From the NCBI RefSeq assembly GCF_001507645.1, contig NZ_CP013909.1:744001-808000 (forward strand): a stretch of DNA of 64,000 bases, in the 5' to 3' direction. This DNA comes from Hymenobacter sedentarius (GTDB lineage: Bacteria; Bacteroidota; Bacteroidia; Cytophagales; Hymenobacteraceae). The position numbers and the translations under genes are program-made. The notes below the pieces were generated by a model that was not told where the DNA came from, did no database searches, and saw only the letters and a program-made list of their open reading frames with translations. Within the stretch, counting starts at the first letter, position 1, and the number at the start of each line of letters is the position of its first letter. Of the stretch, positions 1-7,652 are shown in pieces.

Positions 1-354
1 ACCCAATCCGAAGAAGACGCCATGTATGTGCTCTGGCAAAGCAACGGCGGCTTTATCAAAGAAGTGCTGGAACGCCTGCCCGAGCCGCGCCCGCCCTACA
101 CCACGCTGGCCTCCACGGTGCGCAACCTGGAACGCAAGGGTTACGTGCGGGCCGAAAAGCTGGGCAACTCCTTCCGCTTCGTGCCGGTGGTATCGGCCGA
201 TGATTACCAGCGAAGCTCGCTGGGCACGCTGGTGCAGCAGCATTTCCGAAACTCCTACAAAGACCTGGTGTCGTTTTTCGCGCAGGACAACAAAGTCAGC
301 GCGGCTGATTTGCAGGAGATTATCAAGCTCATCGAAAGCAAAAAAGCCGAGTAG
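1..354 (+). CDS. BlaI/MecI/CopY-family repressor (5' partial)
   Basis: Winged-helix transcriptional repressor of the BlaI/MecI/CopY family. The frame is open back to the first base, reading TQSEEDAMYVLW, which matches the first helix of the family, so only a few N-terminal residues lie upstream of the window; the ATG at 22 is internal. The recognition-helix region YTTLASTVRNLERKGYV is followed by the wing (EKLGNSFRFVPVV) and a C-terminal helical dimerisation part. In the family the dimer represses its own operon until its M56 partner is activated and it is cleaved. The next gene starts 2 bases after this stop and encodes that partner type, so the two form an operon. The inducing signal cannot be read from sequence. 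Confidence 0.93.
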   Translation, partial: TQSEEDAMYVLWQSNGGFIKEVLERLPEPRPPYTTLASTVRNLERKGYVRAEKLGNSFRFVPVVSADDYQRSSLGTLVQQHFRNSYKDLVSFFAQDNKVSAADLQEIIKLIESKKAE

Positions 355-356
355 CC

Positions 357-1715
357 ATGTCCTCTACCGTGCTCTACCTACTGAAGGCCAATGTGGCGCT
401 GCTGGTGTTTGCGCCGGCGTATTTTGGGCTGCTGCGCCGGCTCACTTTTTTCTCGCTGAACCGCTTTTATCTGCTGTTCACCCTGCTTTTTTCCGCGGCG
501 TATCCGTTGCTGCCCCTGCCAGCGCTATTTCCCGCCGGAGCGGCTTTGCCAGCAGCTTTTGTGCTGGTAGAAACATCTGCCGCTCACAGCGCCATGGTCG
601 CGGGCCCAGTGGCGCCCGCTGTCGACTGGGGAGCGGTGGGGCTGTTGCTCTACGCCGGCGGCGCGGCGGTGCTGCTGGGCCGGCTGCTGGTGCAGCTGCT
701 GTCGCTGTGGCAGTTGCGGCGCACTTCACACCCTTCGGTAGTGCTGGGCCAGCCCATCCGGGCGCTGGCGGGCGTGGTCAGCCCGTTTTCCTTCTGGCGC
801 ACCATTTACCTCAACCCGCGGCAGCACCCCGGCGCCGAGCTGGCGGCCGTGCTGCGCCACGAGCAGGTGCACGCGCGCCAGTGGCACACGCTCGACGTGC
901 TGCTGGCCCAGGTAGCCCAGGCCCTGGCCTGGTGCAACCCCGCGGCCTGGCTGCTGCGCCGGGCCCTGCTCGACAACCTCGAATACCTCGCCGACCACGC
1001 CGCCCTGCAAACCGGCCTCGACCGCCAGGCCTACCAATACAGCCTGCTATGCCTCAGCCAAGGCGTGGCCGGGCCTTCCCTCGTCTCCCATTTCACATTT
1101 CCAACCCTCAAAAACCGTGTTATCATGATGAATTCTCCTGCTTCCGCATTGGGCCAGACCGGGCGCTACCTGCTGGCTTTGCCGCTGGCGGTGGGCCTGG
1201 CCGTGGGTGTGGGCGCGGCGCTGTCACCCGCTGCGGCCGCGCCTGCCACCCAAACCGCCGCGCCCGGCCCAGCCGTGTACTACCTCGATGGCAAGCTGAG
1301 CGACAAGGCGGCAGTGTACGCCCTCGACCAGAAAAGTATTGCCTACATCCATATGCTGGACGAAAAGCAGGCCCGCCAGGCGTTTGGCGCAGCCAGTGGG
1401 GCGGTGGCCATTGTAGTAACCACGGCCAACCAGAATTCGGCCGCCGTGCTGGCGCTCAACGAGAAAGTGGATAAAGTCGCCCCTTTCATGCCGGCTACGC
1501 CTGAGCAAAAAGCTGCTATCGCCGCCGCTCAGGCCTACCTGCTCAAGAATTACCCCAATGCCAAGCTGCAGTTCATTGGCCCCGACTCCAAAGCCGATGC
1601 GGCCGCACCCCGCTACCGCGCCCAGTTTCAAGATGGCGGCCAAACCAAGCAGCAGTATTTCGATGCACAAGGCCAGCCCGTAGGAACTGCCAGTACGTCT
1701 CCGAATCGCAGATAA
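357..1715 (+). CDS. M56-family membrane metallopeptidase (BlaR1/MecR1-like sensor)
   Basis: Integral-membrane zinc peptidase of family M56, 452 residues. Hydrophobic helices lie near residues 5-25, 35-60 and 85-115. The zinc site is HEQVH near residue 168, with a downstream glutamate in NLEYLADHAAL as likely third ligand. Another hydrophobic helix (about 265-290) leads to an extracytoplasmic C-terminal domain with no penicillin-binding signature, so the signal need not be a beta-lactam. The family senses a ligand outside and cleaves a BlaI repressor inside. It is coupled to the BlaI gene upstream (2-base gap). The C-terminal part (IAYIHMLDEKQARQAFG) looks like the short plug-like tails seen in Bacteroidota M56 proteins; its role is unknown. 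Confidence 0.9.
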   Translation: MSSTVLYLLKANVALLVFAPAYFGLLRRLTFFSLNRFYLLFTLLFSAAYPLLPLPALFPAGAALPAAFVLVETSAAHSAMVAGPVAPAVDWGAVGLLLYAGGAAVLLGRLLVQLLSLWQLRRTSHPSVVLGQPIRALAGVVSPFSFWRTIYLNPRQHPGAELAAVLRHEQVHARQWHTLDVLLAQVAQALAWCNPAAWLLRRALLDNLEYLADHAALQTGLDRQAYQYSLLCLSQGVAGPSLVSHFTFPTLKNRVIMMNSPASALGQTGRYLLALPLAVGLAVGVGAALSPAAAAPATQTAAPGPAVYYLDGKLSDKAAVYALDQKSIAYIHMLDEKQARQAFGAASGAVAIVVTTANQNSAAVLALNEKVDKVAPFMPATPEQKAAIAAAQAYLLKNYPNAKLQFIGPDSKADAAAPRYRAQFQDGGQTKQQYFDAQGQPVGTASTSPNRR

Positions 1716-1828
1716 CTCACTAGGTCCGGCCGCTCCTCATTAATGTTGTAGTGGGGCCGAGCGGGGCGTGCAAACCAACCTGCGCGGCTAGCAATACCTG
1801 GCGCCAAGCCAGCAATTGAGCTAAACTA

Positions 1829-1866
1829 AAAAGGGGCCGTGCGCTATGCACGGCCCCTTAATTTTG
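1829..1866. terminator. Bidirectional hairpin terminator
   Basis: A perfect 12-bp stem (1831-1842 with 1848-1859) around a 5-base loop is preceded by an A-run and followed by TTAATTTT. It lies between the M56 gene on + and the Hsp20 gene on -, so it can end both convergent transcripts. Confidence 0.85.
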
Positions 1867-1942
1867 TACTCTTGGTATTAAATCCGCACAAAACCCGAAA
1901 AGCGGTTGCATTCTGGCTCCGCACGAACTTTATACTCGCTGT

Positions 1943-2536
1943 TTAGCGCGAGGTCGATTCTCTCTGGCGCTGGCTGCCGCCTTGGTTGCCGCCTTTCTGC
2001 CCGTTGCCTTGGTCATTGCCTTGCTGCACCTGTACGTCGGTGGCTTGCTGGCCCATGCGCTCGGACAGCTGGCCGCTGGGCTGGCCTCCCGCCTGTGCAC
2101 CCTGTATCTGAATCTTGTGGCGCATGGTTTTCTCCTCGTCTTTGGGCACCGTCACGTGCAGCACGCCGTCCTCAAAGGTGGCCTGAATCTGGCGGGGCTC
2201 AATGGTGTCGGGCAGCTGGAAGGAACGCTGGAACGTGCCATAGGAGCTTTCCACGATGTGGTAGCGCCGGTCGTTTTGCTCGTTTTTGAACTGGCGCTCG
2301 CCGGAGATGGTAAGGCGGCCCTGCTGAAAATCGACCTTGACGTCATCGCGCTTCAAACCGGGCAGGGCCACGTCAATCTGATAGCCCTTGTCGGTTTCGT
2401 AAGCATCTACTTGGGGCGAAAACGCATTGACCCGGCCGCGGCCCGCCACAGAGTCCTGAAAGAACCGGTCGAGCATGGTCGAAAAACTCTGCGGCATAAG
2501 GTCGCCGAAAGAGTCCTGATACTTTTGAATAGCCAT
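1943..2536 (-). CDS. Hsp20/alpha-crystallin small heat-shock protein
   Basis: ATP-independent holdase chaperone of 197 residues. The N-terminal segment MAIQKYQDSFGDLM leads into an alpha-crystallin domain (about residues 40-135) with the strands VDAYETDKGYQIDVALPGL, GRLTISGERQ and the end-of-domain motif ATFEDGVLHVTVPK. It lacks the short IxI tail of canonical family members. Instead, residues 145-197 are a low-complexity Gln/Gly/Asn/Arg-rich tail, longer than usual. A second, shorter Hsp20 lies at 51483-51866. The start is an ATG beginning the typical N-terminus; 348 bases separate it from the next gene. Confidence 0.95.
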   Translation of the reverse strand: MAIQKYQDSFGDLMPQSFSTMLDRFFQDSVAGRGRVNAFSPQVDAYETDKGYQIDVALPGLKRDDVKVDFQQGRLTISGERQFKNEQNDRRYHIVESSYGTFQRSFQLPDTIEPRQIQATFEDGVLHVTVPKDEEKTMRHKIQIQGAQAGGQPSGQLSERMGQQATDVQVQQGNDQGNGQKGGNQGGSQRQRESTSR

Positions 2537-2814
2537 GGTATAGTTGAGTTAAGGGTGGAAAAAGATAAGAACTAATCGCCCTCACGGGCAGTGTATTTTA
2601 CTATTCTGCCAACCATGTTGTTTCACAAAAAAGGCCTTATACTGAACCGTAAAGGCACTTTTTTTCTAATTCAACCCCCACTCAAACGACACGTTGGGCC
2701 CTTCCCCAAATTAAGGTGCGCCCCTTCCCGCCCTCGCTGCCCGGCCGTAGCAATTGGCTCAAGTAAAGTGCGGGGCAAGCCGCGGCAGCGCCCGGCGATT
2801 CTGAGCTGCGCACT
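2537..2814. other. Intergenic region, Hsp20 side
   Basis: This is non-coding sequence between the Hsp20 gene start and the terminator of the aromatic operon. It should hold the Hsp20 promoter on the minus strand, but I see no convincing TAnnTTTG box with a matching -33 element, and no small gene or conserved hairpin. Confidence 0.4.
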
Positions 2815-2866
2815 AACCAAAAAAGGCGTCGTGGCCCTGGCTAATAGCCAGGGCCACGACGCCTTT
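2815..2866 (-). terminator. Terminator of the aromatic amino acid operon
   Basis: A perfect 21-bp stem (2822-2842 with 2846-2866) with a 3-base loop lies 18 bases after the DAHP synthase stop. On the minus strand it is followed by a run of six T (A-run at 2819-2824 on +). It is one of the strongest terminators in the window. Confidence 0.92.
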
Positions 2867-2884
2867 GCCAGGGCGCGGCCCGCG

Positions 2885-3955
2885 CTAGGATTCCATAACG
2901 CGGCTCTGGCGGTTGATGGATTCCAGGTGCACGGCGGCCAGGTACTGCTCCACAAATTCGGGCGTGAGGCCCACCGACTTGCCTTGGCGCAGGGCGCGCT
3001 CCAGCACCTCGTTCCAGCGGGCAGTTTGCAGGATGGTGATGTCGTTTTCCTTTTTGTACTGCCCAATTTTCTCTGCTACGCCCATGCGGCGCCCCAGCAG
3101 CTGCATGATTTCGGCGTCGAGCTGGTTGATTTGCTCGCGGAAACTGGCCAGCGCGGTCAGGAATTCGCGCTGGTCGGTGGTTTCGTGGCGCCACACCAGG
3201 CCCTCAATCAGGTCGCGCAGTACTTCGGGGGTGATTTGCTGCTTGGCGTCGCTCCAGGCCGCGTCGGGGTTTTGGTGCGACTCAATCATGTTGCCGTCGA
3301 AGCCCAGGTTGAGGGCTTGTTGAGCTACGGCAAACAGGGTGTCGCGCCGGCCGCAGATGTGGCTGGGGTCGCAGAGCAGGGGCATTTCGGGCATCCGGCG
3401 CTTCATTTCGATGGGCAGGTGCCACATCGGCGCGTTGCGAAAATCGGTGTTACCGTAGCTGGAAAATCCGCGGTGAATGAGGCCCACGTGCTCCAGGCCA
3501 GCCTTCTGGAGCCGCTCCACGGCGCCCACCCACAGCTCCAGCTCCGGATGGATGGGGTTTTTGACAAGCACCGGCACGTCCACGCCGCGCAGGGCGTTGG
3601 CAATTTCCTGCACCGAAAACGGGTTGCCGGTGGTGCGGGCGCCCACCCACAGAATGTCGATGCCGAAAGCCAGGCAGTCTTCCACGTGCTTGGCGGTAGC
3701 CACTTCCACGGCCGTGGGCAGGCCGGTGAGCTCGCTGGCTTTTTTCAGCCAAGGCAGACCCTTGGTGCCCACGCCCTCGAACATGCCGGGCTTGGTGCGC
3801 GGCTTCCAGATGCCGGCGCGCAGGGCTTGCACCTTGCCGGTGGCCGCCAGGCGCTGGCAGGTGTCGAGCACCTGCTCTTCGGTTTCGGCCGAGCACGGGC
3901 CCGAGATAAGAAACGGCTTGTCGTCGGGCTGGCGGTTGAACAGCGCGGATTTCAT
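2885..3955 (-). CDS. Bifunctional DAHP synthase / chorismate mutase (type II)
   Basis: Two-domain enzyme, 356 residues. The N-terminal part (about 1-255) is a type I-beta 3-deoxy-7-phosphoheptulonate synthase, joining PEP and erythrose 4-phosphate in the first shikimate step; LISGPCSAETEEQV, KPRTKPG, LVKNPIHPE and CDPSHICG are seen. The C-terminal part (about 265-356) is an AroQ-type chorismate mutase helix bundle: INQLDAEIMQLLGRRMGVAEKIG. It therefore controls entry to the pathway and the chorismate-to-prephenate step, feeding the two enzymes encoded upstream. In the family the mutase domain makes the synthase sensitive to chorismate or prephenate. It is the last gene of the minus-strand operon. 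An ATG 4 codons upstream (3967) is an alternative start. Confidence 0.93.
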   Translation of the reverse strand: MKSALFNRQPDDKPFLISGPCSAETEEQVLDTCQRLAATGKVQALRAGIWKPRTKPGMFEGVGTKGLPWLKKASELTGLPTAVEVATAKHVEDCLAFGIDILWVGARTTGNPFSVQEIANALRGVDVPVLVKNPIHPELELWVGAVERLQKAGLEHVGLIHRGFSSYGNTDFRNAPMWHLPIEMKRRMPEMPLLCDPSHICGRRDTLFAVAQQALNLGFDGNMIESHQNPDAAWSDAKQQITPEVLRDLIEGLVWRHETTDQREFLTALASFREQINQLDAEIMQLLGRRMGVAEKIGQYKKENDITILQTARWNEVLERALRQGKSVGLTPEFVEQYLAAVHLESINRQSRVMES

Positions 3956-4008
3956 TGTGGGTACCATAATGGTTGGGGTTGTTATTTTTTGTTTTTAGTT
4001 ATTAGGTC

Positions 4009-4104
4009 GTCATGCTGAGCGCAGCCGAAGCATCTCGCCCGCTTCGTTGCAAACAGCATTGGGTAGTATTGCGGTAGAGATGCTTCGGCTGCGCTCAGCA
4101 TGAC
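4009..4104. repeat. Palindromic GAAGCATCT-family repeat, copy 1
   Basis: Perfect 28-bp inverted arms (4009-4036 and 4077-4104) enclose a 40-base loop. The arm begins GTCATGCTGAGCGCAGCCGA and continues AGCATCTC. It sits inside the aromatic operon, between tyrA and the DAHP synthase gene. The RNA would fold into a long hairpin, but no T-run follows on the operon strand, so it need not terminate. Confidence 0.9.
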
Positions 4105-4130
4105 GTTCTTTTTATTGTTCCTGAGACCAA

Positions 4131-4976
4131 TCAAGGCAGGATTTTGCGGATGTGGTTTGCTTGCTGAATCTGTTCGGTTAGGCCGGCGTAGTCTTCCCGC
4201 TCGAGTAGGTCACGCAGGTGCTGCAATTGGTGCAAATGCTCGTCGAGCACATCGAGCACGTTGAGCCGGTTTTGGCGGAAGATGGGCACCCACGTGGCGG
4301 GCGAGCTTTTGGCCAGCCGCACCGTGGATTCGAAGCCGCCGCTCGCCAAGTCGAAAATACGCTGCTCTTCTTTCTCCTTCTCCAACACCGTGAGTGCCAA
4401 AGCGAACGAGGTAATGTGCGAGATGTGCGACACGTAGGCCGTGTGCAGGTCGTGGGCCGTGGCGTCGAGGTAAAGCAGGCGCATGGGCAGCGCGTGAAAC
4501 AGCTGCTCCACCACGCGCACGGCATCGGGGTCGCTCATGTCGGTATCGCAGAGCACGACGGTTTTGCCTTCAAACAGGCCCGCTACTGCGGCTTCGGGCC
4601 CCGAGTGCTCGGTGCCAGCCATGGGGTGCACGGCCACAAAGCGGCCCCGTTTGGGGTGGTCGGCCACGGCTGCCAGCAGCGCCTGCTTGGTCGAGCCAAC
4701 GTCGATAATTACCTGCTGCGCGGTAGCGGCATCCAGCACGGGCGGCAGCACGCTCACCATGGCATCCATGGGCACGGCCACCACCACCAAATCGGCCTGC
4801 TGCACGGCAGCGGCCAGGTCCGTAACGATTTCATCGACCAAACCCAATTCCATAGCGCGGCGGGCGTGCGCGGGGTTCTCCTCCACGCCGATGAGGCGTT
4901 GCGCCAAGCCGTGGTGGCGCAGGCTGATGGCGAGCGAGCCGCCGATAAGGCCGAGACCGATGATGGTGACGTTCAT
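4131..4976 (-). CDS. tyrA: Prephenate dehydrogenase
   Basis: NAD(P)-dependent oxidative decarboxylation of prephenate to 4-hydroxyphenylpyruvate, the tyrosine branch. It has 281 residues from this start. A Rossmann motif VTIIGLGLIGGSLA opens the protein and is followed by VVVAVPMDAM and DVGSTKQ. The catalytic region HPMAGTEHSGP contains the conserved histidine. The all-helical C-terminal dimerisation domain includes HDLHTAYVSHISH. There is no ACT domain or fused mutase; the mutase is on the next gene. An in-frame ATG 8 codons upstream (5000) is possible, but the Rossmann strand begins right after MN at the chosen start. Palindromic repeats lie on both sides of the gene within the operon. Confidence 0.94.
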   Translation of the reverse strand: MNVTIIGLGLIGGSLAISLRHHGLAQRLIGVEENPAHARRAMELGLVDEIVTDLAAAVQQADLVVVAVPMDAMVSVLPPVLDAATAQQVIIDVGSTKQALLAAVADHPKRGRFVAVHPMAGTEHSGPEAAVAGLFEGKTVVLCDTDMSDPDAVRVVEQLFHALPMRLLYLDATAHDLHTAYVSHISHITSFALALTVLEKEKEEQRIFDLASGGFESTVRLAKSSPATWVPIFRQNRLNVLDVLDEHLHQLQHLRDLLEREDYAGLTEQIQQANHIRKILP

Positions 4977-5013
4977 GGTTTTGGGATATTCGTTATTCAT
5001 TGTTAGAAGCCCA

Positions 5014-5107
5014 TCATGCTGAGCGCAGTCGAAGCATCTCTACCGCTTCGTTGTGCTAACTATTAATTACTTGCGTGGTAGAGATGCTTCGGCAGGCTCA
5101 GCATGAC
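5014..5107. repeat. Palindromic GAAGCATCT-family repeat, copy 2 (enters a coding region)
   Basis: Imperfect inverted arms (5014-5045 and about 5076-5107) are of the same family as the repeat at 4009-4104. The right arm lies inside the aminotransferase reading frame and encodes RHAEPAEASLP near its C-terminus; the stop codon is in the loop at 5067-5069. It lies between the aminotransferase and tyrA. Confidence 0.88.
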
Positions 5108-6293
5108 GTTTATTCATCAGTTCTACCCGTTCCAGCGCCTCTCGCAGCACGGCTTCGGGCTGGCATAGGCTGGCGCGCACATAGCCTAGACCGTTGCTGC
5201 CGAAAATGCCGCCGGGCGTGAGGAAAACCCGGGCCTCGGCCAGCACCGCGTCGCTGAAGGCGTAGCCGTCGGCAAAGCCCGCGGGCACGGCGGCCCAAAT
5301 AAACAGCCCAACCTGGCCCGGCGCGGGCGCGCAGCCCAGGGCCCGCAGCAGCTCCACTACCAGCTCGCGGCGGGCGCGGTAGGTGGCGTTAAGGGACTCA
5401 AACCAGTCGGCACCCAGCGCCAGAGCAGCCACGGCGGCCTGCTGCACCGGCAGGAACATGCCCGAGTCCATGTTGCTTTTGAAGCGCAGCACGTCGGCCA
5501 GCAAATCGGCCCGGCCCACCAGCATGCCCACGCGCCAGCCCGCCAGGTTGTGCGATTTGCTCAGCGAATTCAGCTCAAGCGCCACCTCGCGGGCGCCAGG
5601 CACCGCGAGCAAGCTGATGGGTGGCGTTTCGTTCAGAACGAAACCATACGGATTGTCGTGCACCAGCAGAATGTGGTGCTCCCGGGCAAACGCCACCAAG
5701 CGGGTGAGAAACGACAGGTCGGCGGCCGTACCGGTGGGCATGTGGGGGTAGTTCACCAGCATGAGCTTCACCCGCGAGAGGTCGGTGGCGGCCAGCGCGT
5801 CCAGGTCGGGCAGCCAGCCGGTGTTGGCGCTCAGGTCGTACTCGCGCACCTCGGCCCCACAGATTTCGGCCACAGCGCGGTAGGTCGGGTAGCCGGGGTT
5901 CGGGATGAGCACCGCGTCGCCGGCTTCCAGAAACGTCATGGCCACGTGCATCAGGCCTTCTTTGGAGCCCAGCAGCGGCAGCACTTCGGTGGCAGGGTCC
6001 AGGGCTACGCCGTAGTGCCGCTGGTAGAAGTCGGCCATGGCGCCGCGCAGGGCCGGCGTGCCCTGGTAGCCCTGGTAGCCGTGGGCGTTGGGCAGGGCGG
6101 CGGTGGCAGTGAGGGCCGCCGTCACGCTGGGGTGCGGCGGCAAATCGGGACTGCCGATGCCGAGGTTGATGATGTTGGCGCCGGCGGCGTTGAGAGCGGC
6201 CAGCTCGCGCAGTTTGCGCGAGAAGTAGTATTCGCCGGTCTGGGCCAGGCGGCTGGCAGTGGAAATCTGCATGGGAGACTGCGGGGTGTTCAT
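5067..6293 (-). CDS. Class I/II PLP aminotransferase (aromatic/aspartate type)
   Basis: PLP enzyme of fold type I, 408 residues, most likely transaminating phenylpyruvate and 4-hydroxyphenylpyruvate with its operon partners. Seen: NLGIGSPDLPPHPSV at the start of the substrate domain, LLGSKEGL, NPGYPTYRAVAEICGAE, LVNYPHMPTG, VHDNPYGF, and the PLP-lysine segment LNSLSKSHNLAGWRVG. The true start is the ATG at 6293, whose ATGA overlaps the pheA stop, so translation is probably coupled; frame farther upstream is only a shadow of pheA. The last 13 or so residues (RHAEPAEASLPRK) come from a palindromic repeat, not from the enzyme family. Aspartate or branched-chain substrates cannot be excluded. Confidence 0.92.
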   Translation of the reverse strand: MNTPQSPMQISTASRLAQTGEYYFSRKLRELAALNAAGANIINLGIGSPDLPPHPSVTAALTATAALPNAHGYQGYQGTPALRGAMADFYQRHYGVALDPATEVLPLLGSKEGLMHVAMTFLEAGDAVLIPNPGYPTYRAVAEICGAEVREYDLSANTGWLPDLDALAATDLSRVKLMLVNYPHMPTGTAADLSFLTRLVAFAREHHILLVHDNPYGFVLNETPPISLLAVPGAREVALELNSLSKSHNLAGWRVGMLVGRADLLADVLRFKSNMDSGMFLPVQQAAVAALALGADWFESLNATYRARRELVVELLRALGCAPAPGQVGLFIWAAVPAGFADGYAFSDAVLAEARVFLTPGGIFGSNGLGYVRASLCQPEAVLREALERVELMNKRHAEPAEASLPRK

Positions 6294-7174
6294 GCTGCTT
6301 TGGGGGACGTGGCCGCGCTGGCGTCGGCAGTGGCGATTTCGGTGGTGTTCCAGTGGCCGCGGCGGTAGGCGCCCAGCACCCGCAGCTCCTCCGTGACGGG
6401 GGCCAGGTCGTGGAGCAGAGCGTTGAGCTGCGCCAGCTCGTCGAACTCCACATCGGCGTGAAAGCCGTAGTGCCAGGGCTGGCCTGGGCGCGGGCACGAC
6501 TGCAGCTTGCTCAGGTTGAGGCCGTGGGCGGCCACCCGGGTGAGCACCTGGGCCAGGCTGCCCGGCGCGTGGGGCGCATGGAAATACAGCGAGGCTTTGT
6601 CGGCCAGGGGGTCTTTTTGAGCGGTTTCGGCGCGCTCCAGCACCAGAAAGCGGGTGTAGTTGTGCGGGTCGTCGTGAATGGCGGGGGCCAGGATGTTGAG
6701 CCCGAACTGCTCGGCGGCCTGGGCGCCGGCCACCACGGCCACGCCGGGGGTGCGGTGCTCGGCCAGGAGCTGGGCGCTGTGGCCGGTGTCGTCGGTTTCC
6801 ACCAGCTTCCAGTGCGGGTGGCCGTCCAGAAACTCGCCGCATTGGCGCAGGGCCATGGGGTGCGAGTGCACGGCCTGCACGTCGGCCAGGGTGGTGCCGA
6901 GCAGGGCCAGCAGGTGCTGGTGAATGGGCAGGTACACCTCGCCGGTAACGCGCACCGCCGTCCGCTCCAGCAGCAGGTAGTTGGGCAGAATGCTGCCCGC
7001 CAGCGAGTTCTCCATGGCCATAAGGCCGGCCTCGGCCGAGCCGTTGACCACATGGGCCACCACGGCGGCAAACGTGGCGCAGGGCAGCAGGTCCGGCTTC
7101 GCCCCGAAATACTGGCGGGCGGCCACTTCGTGAAAACTTCCTTTGAACCCCTGGATGGACACGTGCTTAGGCAT
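6290..7174 (-). CDS. pheA: Prephenate dehydratase
   Basis: Converts prephenate to phenylpyruvate, the phenylalanine branch; monofunctional, 294 residues. The start MPKHVSIQGFKGSFHEVAA is the usual beginning, so the ATG at 7174 is preferred over upstream codons, which run through the attenuator. Family motifs include GLMAMENSLAGSI, VHSHPMALRQC, and the catalytic-region stretch NYTRFLVLE after the dehydratase domain. The C-terminal ACT domain (about 200-280) carries GSLAQVLTRVAAHGLNLSKL and WHYGFHADVE and normally binds Phe for feedback inhibition. It is the first structural gene after two tandem Phe/Tyr attenuators and overlaps the aminotransferase by 4 bases. Confidence 0.96.
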   Translation of the reverse strand: MPKHVSIQGFKGSFHEVAARQYFGAKPDLLPCATFAAVVAHVVNGSAEAGLMAMENSLAGSILPNYLLLERTAVRVTGEVYLPIHQHLLALLGTTLADVQAVHSHPMALRQCGEFLDGHPHWKLVETDDTGHSAQLLAEHRTPGVAVVAGAQAAEQFGLNILAPAIHDDPHNYTRFLVLERAETAQKDPLADKASLYFHAPHAPGSLAQVLTRVAAHGLNLSKLQSCPRPGQPWHYGFHADVEFDELAQLNALLHDLAPVTEELRVLGAYRRGHWNTTEIATADASAATSPKAA

Positions 7175-7198
7175 GGCAATTCTGAAAAAACGAGCAAT

Positions 7199-7228
7199 AA
7201 AAAAGGCCTCCGTTGTGCGGGGCCCTGG
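7199..7228 (-). terminator. Attenuator terminator 2 (before pheA)
   Basis: On the minus strand a GGCC-CCG stem closes on CGG-A-GGCC around a CACAA loop (about 7205-7224) and is followed by six T (7204-7199), only 25 bases before the pheA start. The 3' half (7207-7215) can instead pair over 9 bp with 7262-7270, at the end of leader 2, so termination and antitermination are mutually exclusive. Confidence 0.85.
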
Positions 7229-7257
7229 GGATGTTGGTAGTAGTGTGATGGTTGACA

Positions 7258-7335
7258 CTAGCAACAGAGGGCCCGCTTCTCTTTAAAAAAGAAGTAATAG
7301 CCGTAATAAAAAAAGACCTGTTGCGTAGGGAGCAT
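7258..7335 (-). CDS. Phe/Tyr leader peptide 2
   Basis: A 25-residue ORF starts MLPTQQ, then VFFYYGYYFFF, and ends KEKRALCC before a TAG stop. Nine of 25 residues are Phe or Tyr, mostly in one block of eleven. The 5' arm of the antiterminator (7262-7270) overlaps its last codons. A ribosome that reaches the stop would mask that arm and let the terminator form, whereas one stalled at uncharged Phe or Tyr codons would leave it free. Function is inferred from composition, position and the competing hairpins, as in classical attenuators; the peptide itself probably has no role. Confidence 0.82.
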   Translation of the reverse strand: MLPTQQVFFYYGYYFFFKEKRALCC

Positions 7336-7350
7336 CTGCGAATGAGCATT

Positions 7351-7383
7351 AAAAAAGCGCCTTCTCGGTGAACGAGCGGCGCT
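7351..7383 (-). terminator. Attenuator terminator 1
   Basis: On the minus strand the stem AGCGCC/GGCGCT (7383-7378 with 7361-7356) with an inner CTCG/CGAG stem is followed by a T-run (7356-7351). The segment 7370-7377 within it can instead pair perfectly over 8 bp with 7415-7422, which begins at the stop codon of leader 1. Confidence 0.85.
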
Positions 7384-7421
7384 GGTAGTGTTTGCGGGGT
7401 GGCTACAAACGGCGGCTCGTT

Positions 7422-7475
7422 CTACGCGGTGGCGCAGAAGTAATAATAGCCAAAAAAGAAGCGCGTCTGGAGCAT
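7422..7475 (-). CDS. Phe/Tyr leader peptide 1
   Basis: A 17-residue ORF, MLQTRFFFGYYYFCATA, with four Phe and three Tyr, ends in TAG. The antiterminator arm GAACGAGC (7422-7415) starts at the last base of that stop codon, so a terminating ribosome would cover it and a stalled one would not. It lies upstream of a second, complete leader-terminator module; together they form a tandem attenuator for the pheA operon. Function is inferred. Confidence 0.82.
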   Translation of the reverse strand: MLQTRFFFGYYYFCATA

Positions 7476-7494
7476 GGGGAAGTGAATACGGCGG

Positions 7495-7523
7495 CAAGAT
7501 AGGCACGGGCGGGAGAATTGCAA
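7495..7523 (-). promoter_or_regulatory. Candidate promoter of the pheA operon
   Basis: On the minus strand a TTG (7523-7521) is followed after 19 bases by TATCTTG (7501-7495), close to the Bacteroidota consensus TTTG/TAnnTTTG. A start about 7 bases later would leave only a short untranslated stretch before leader 1. One T is missing from the -7 box. Confidence 0.45.
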
Positions 7524-7652
7524 GAGTAATGTGCAAACTGCATATTATGCCCAATAGCCGGTCATGCAGAGCGCGAAAGGCGCCGCCGATAACCTAAGAC
7601 GCAAGAATCGAGTTTAGCCCACTTATCCTTCGCAGTTATTTTATCCCCTTCC

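Noticed and set aside
4009..4104. Palindrome between tyrA and the DAHPS gene as a terminator
   Set aside because: It lacks a T-run on the operon strand and belongs to a dispersed repeat family; the strong terminator lies after the last gene.
6294..6842. N-terminal extension of the aminotransferase frame
   Set aside because: The extra 180 or so residues are a translation of pheA in another frame; the ATGA overlap at 6290-6293 gives the natural start.
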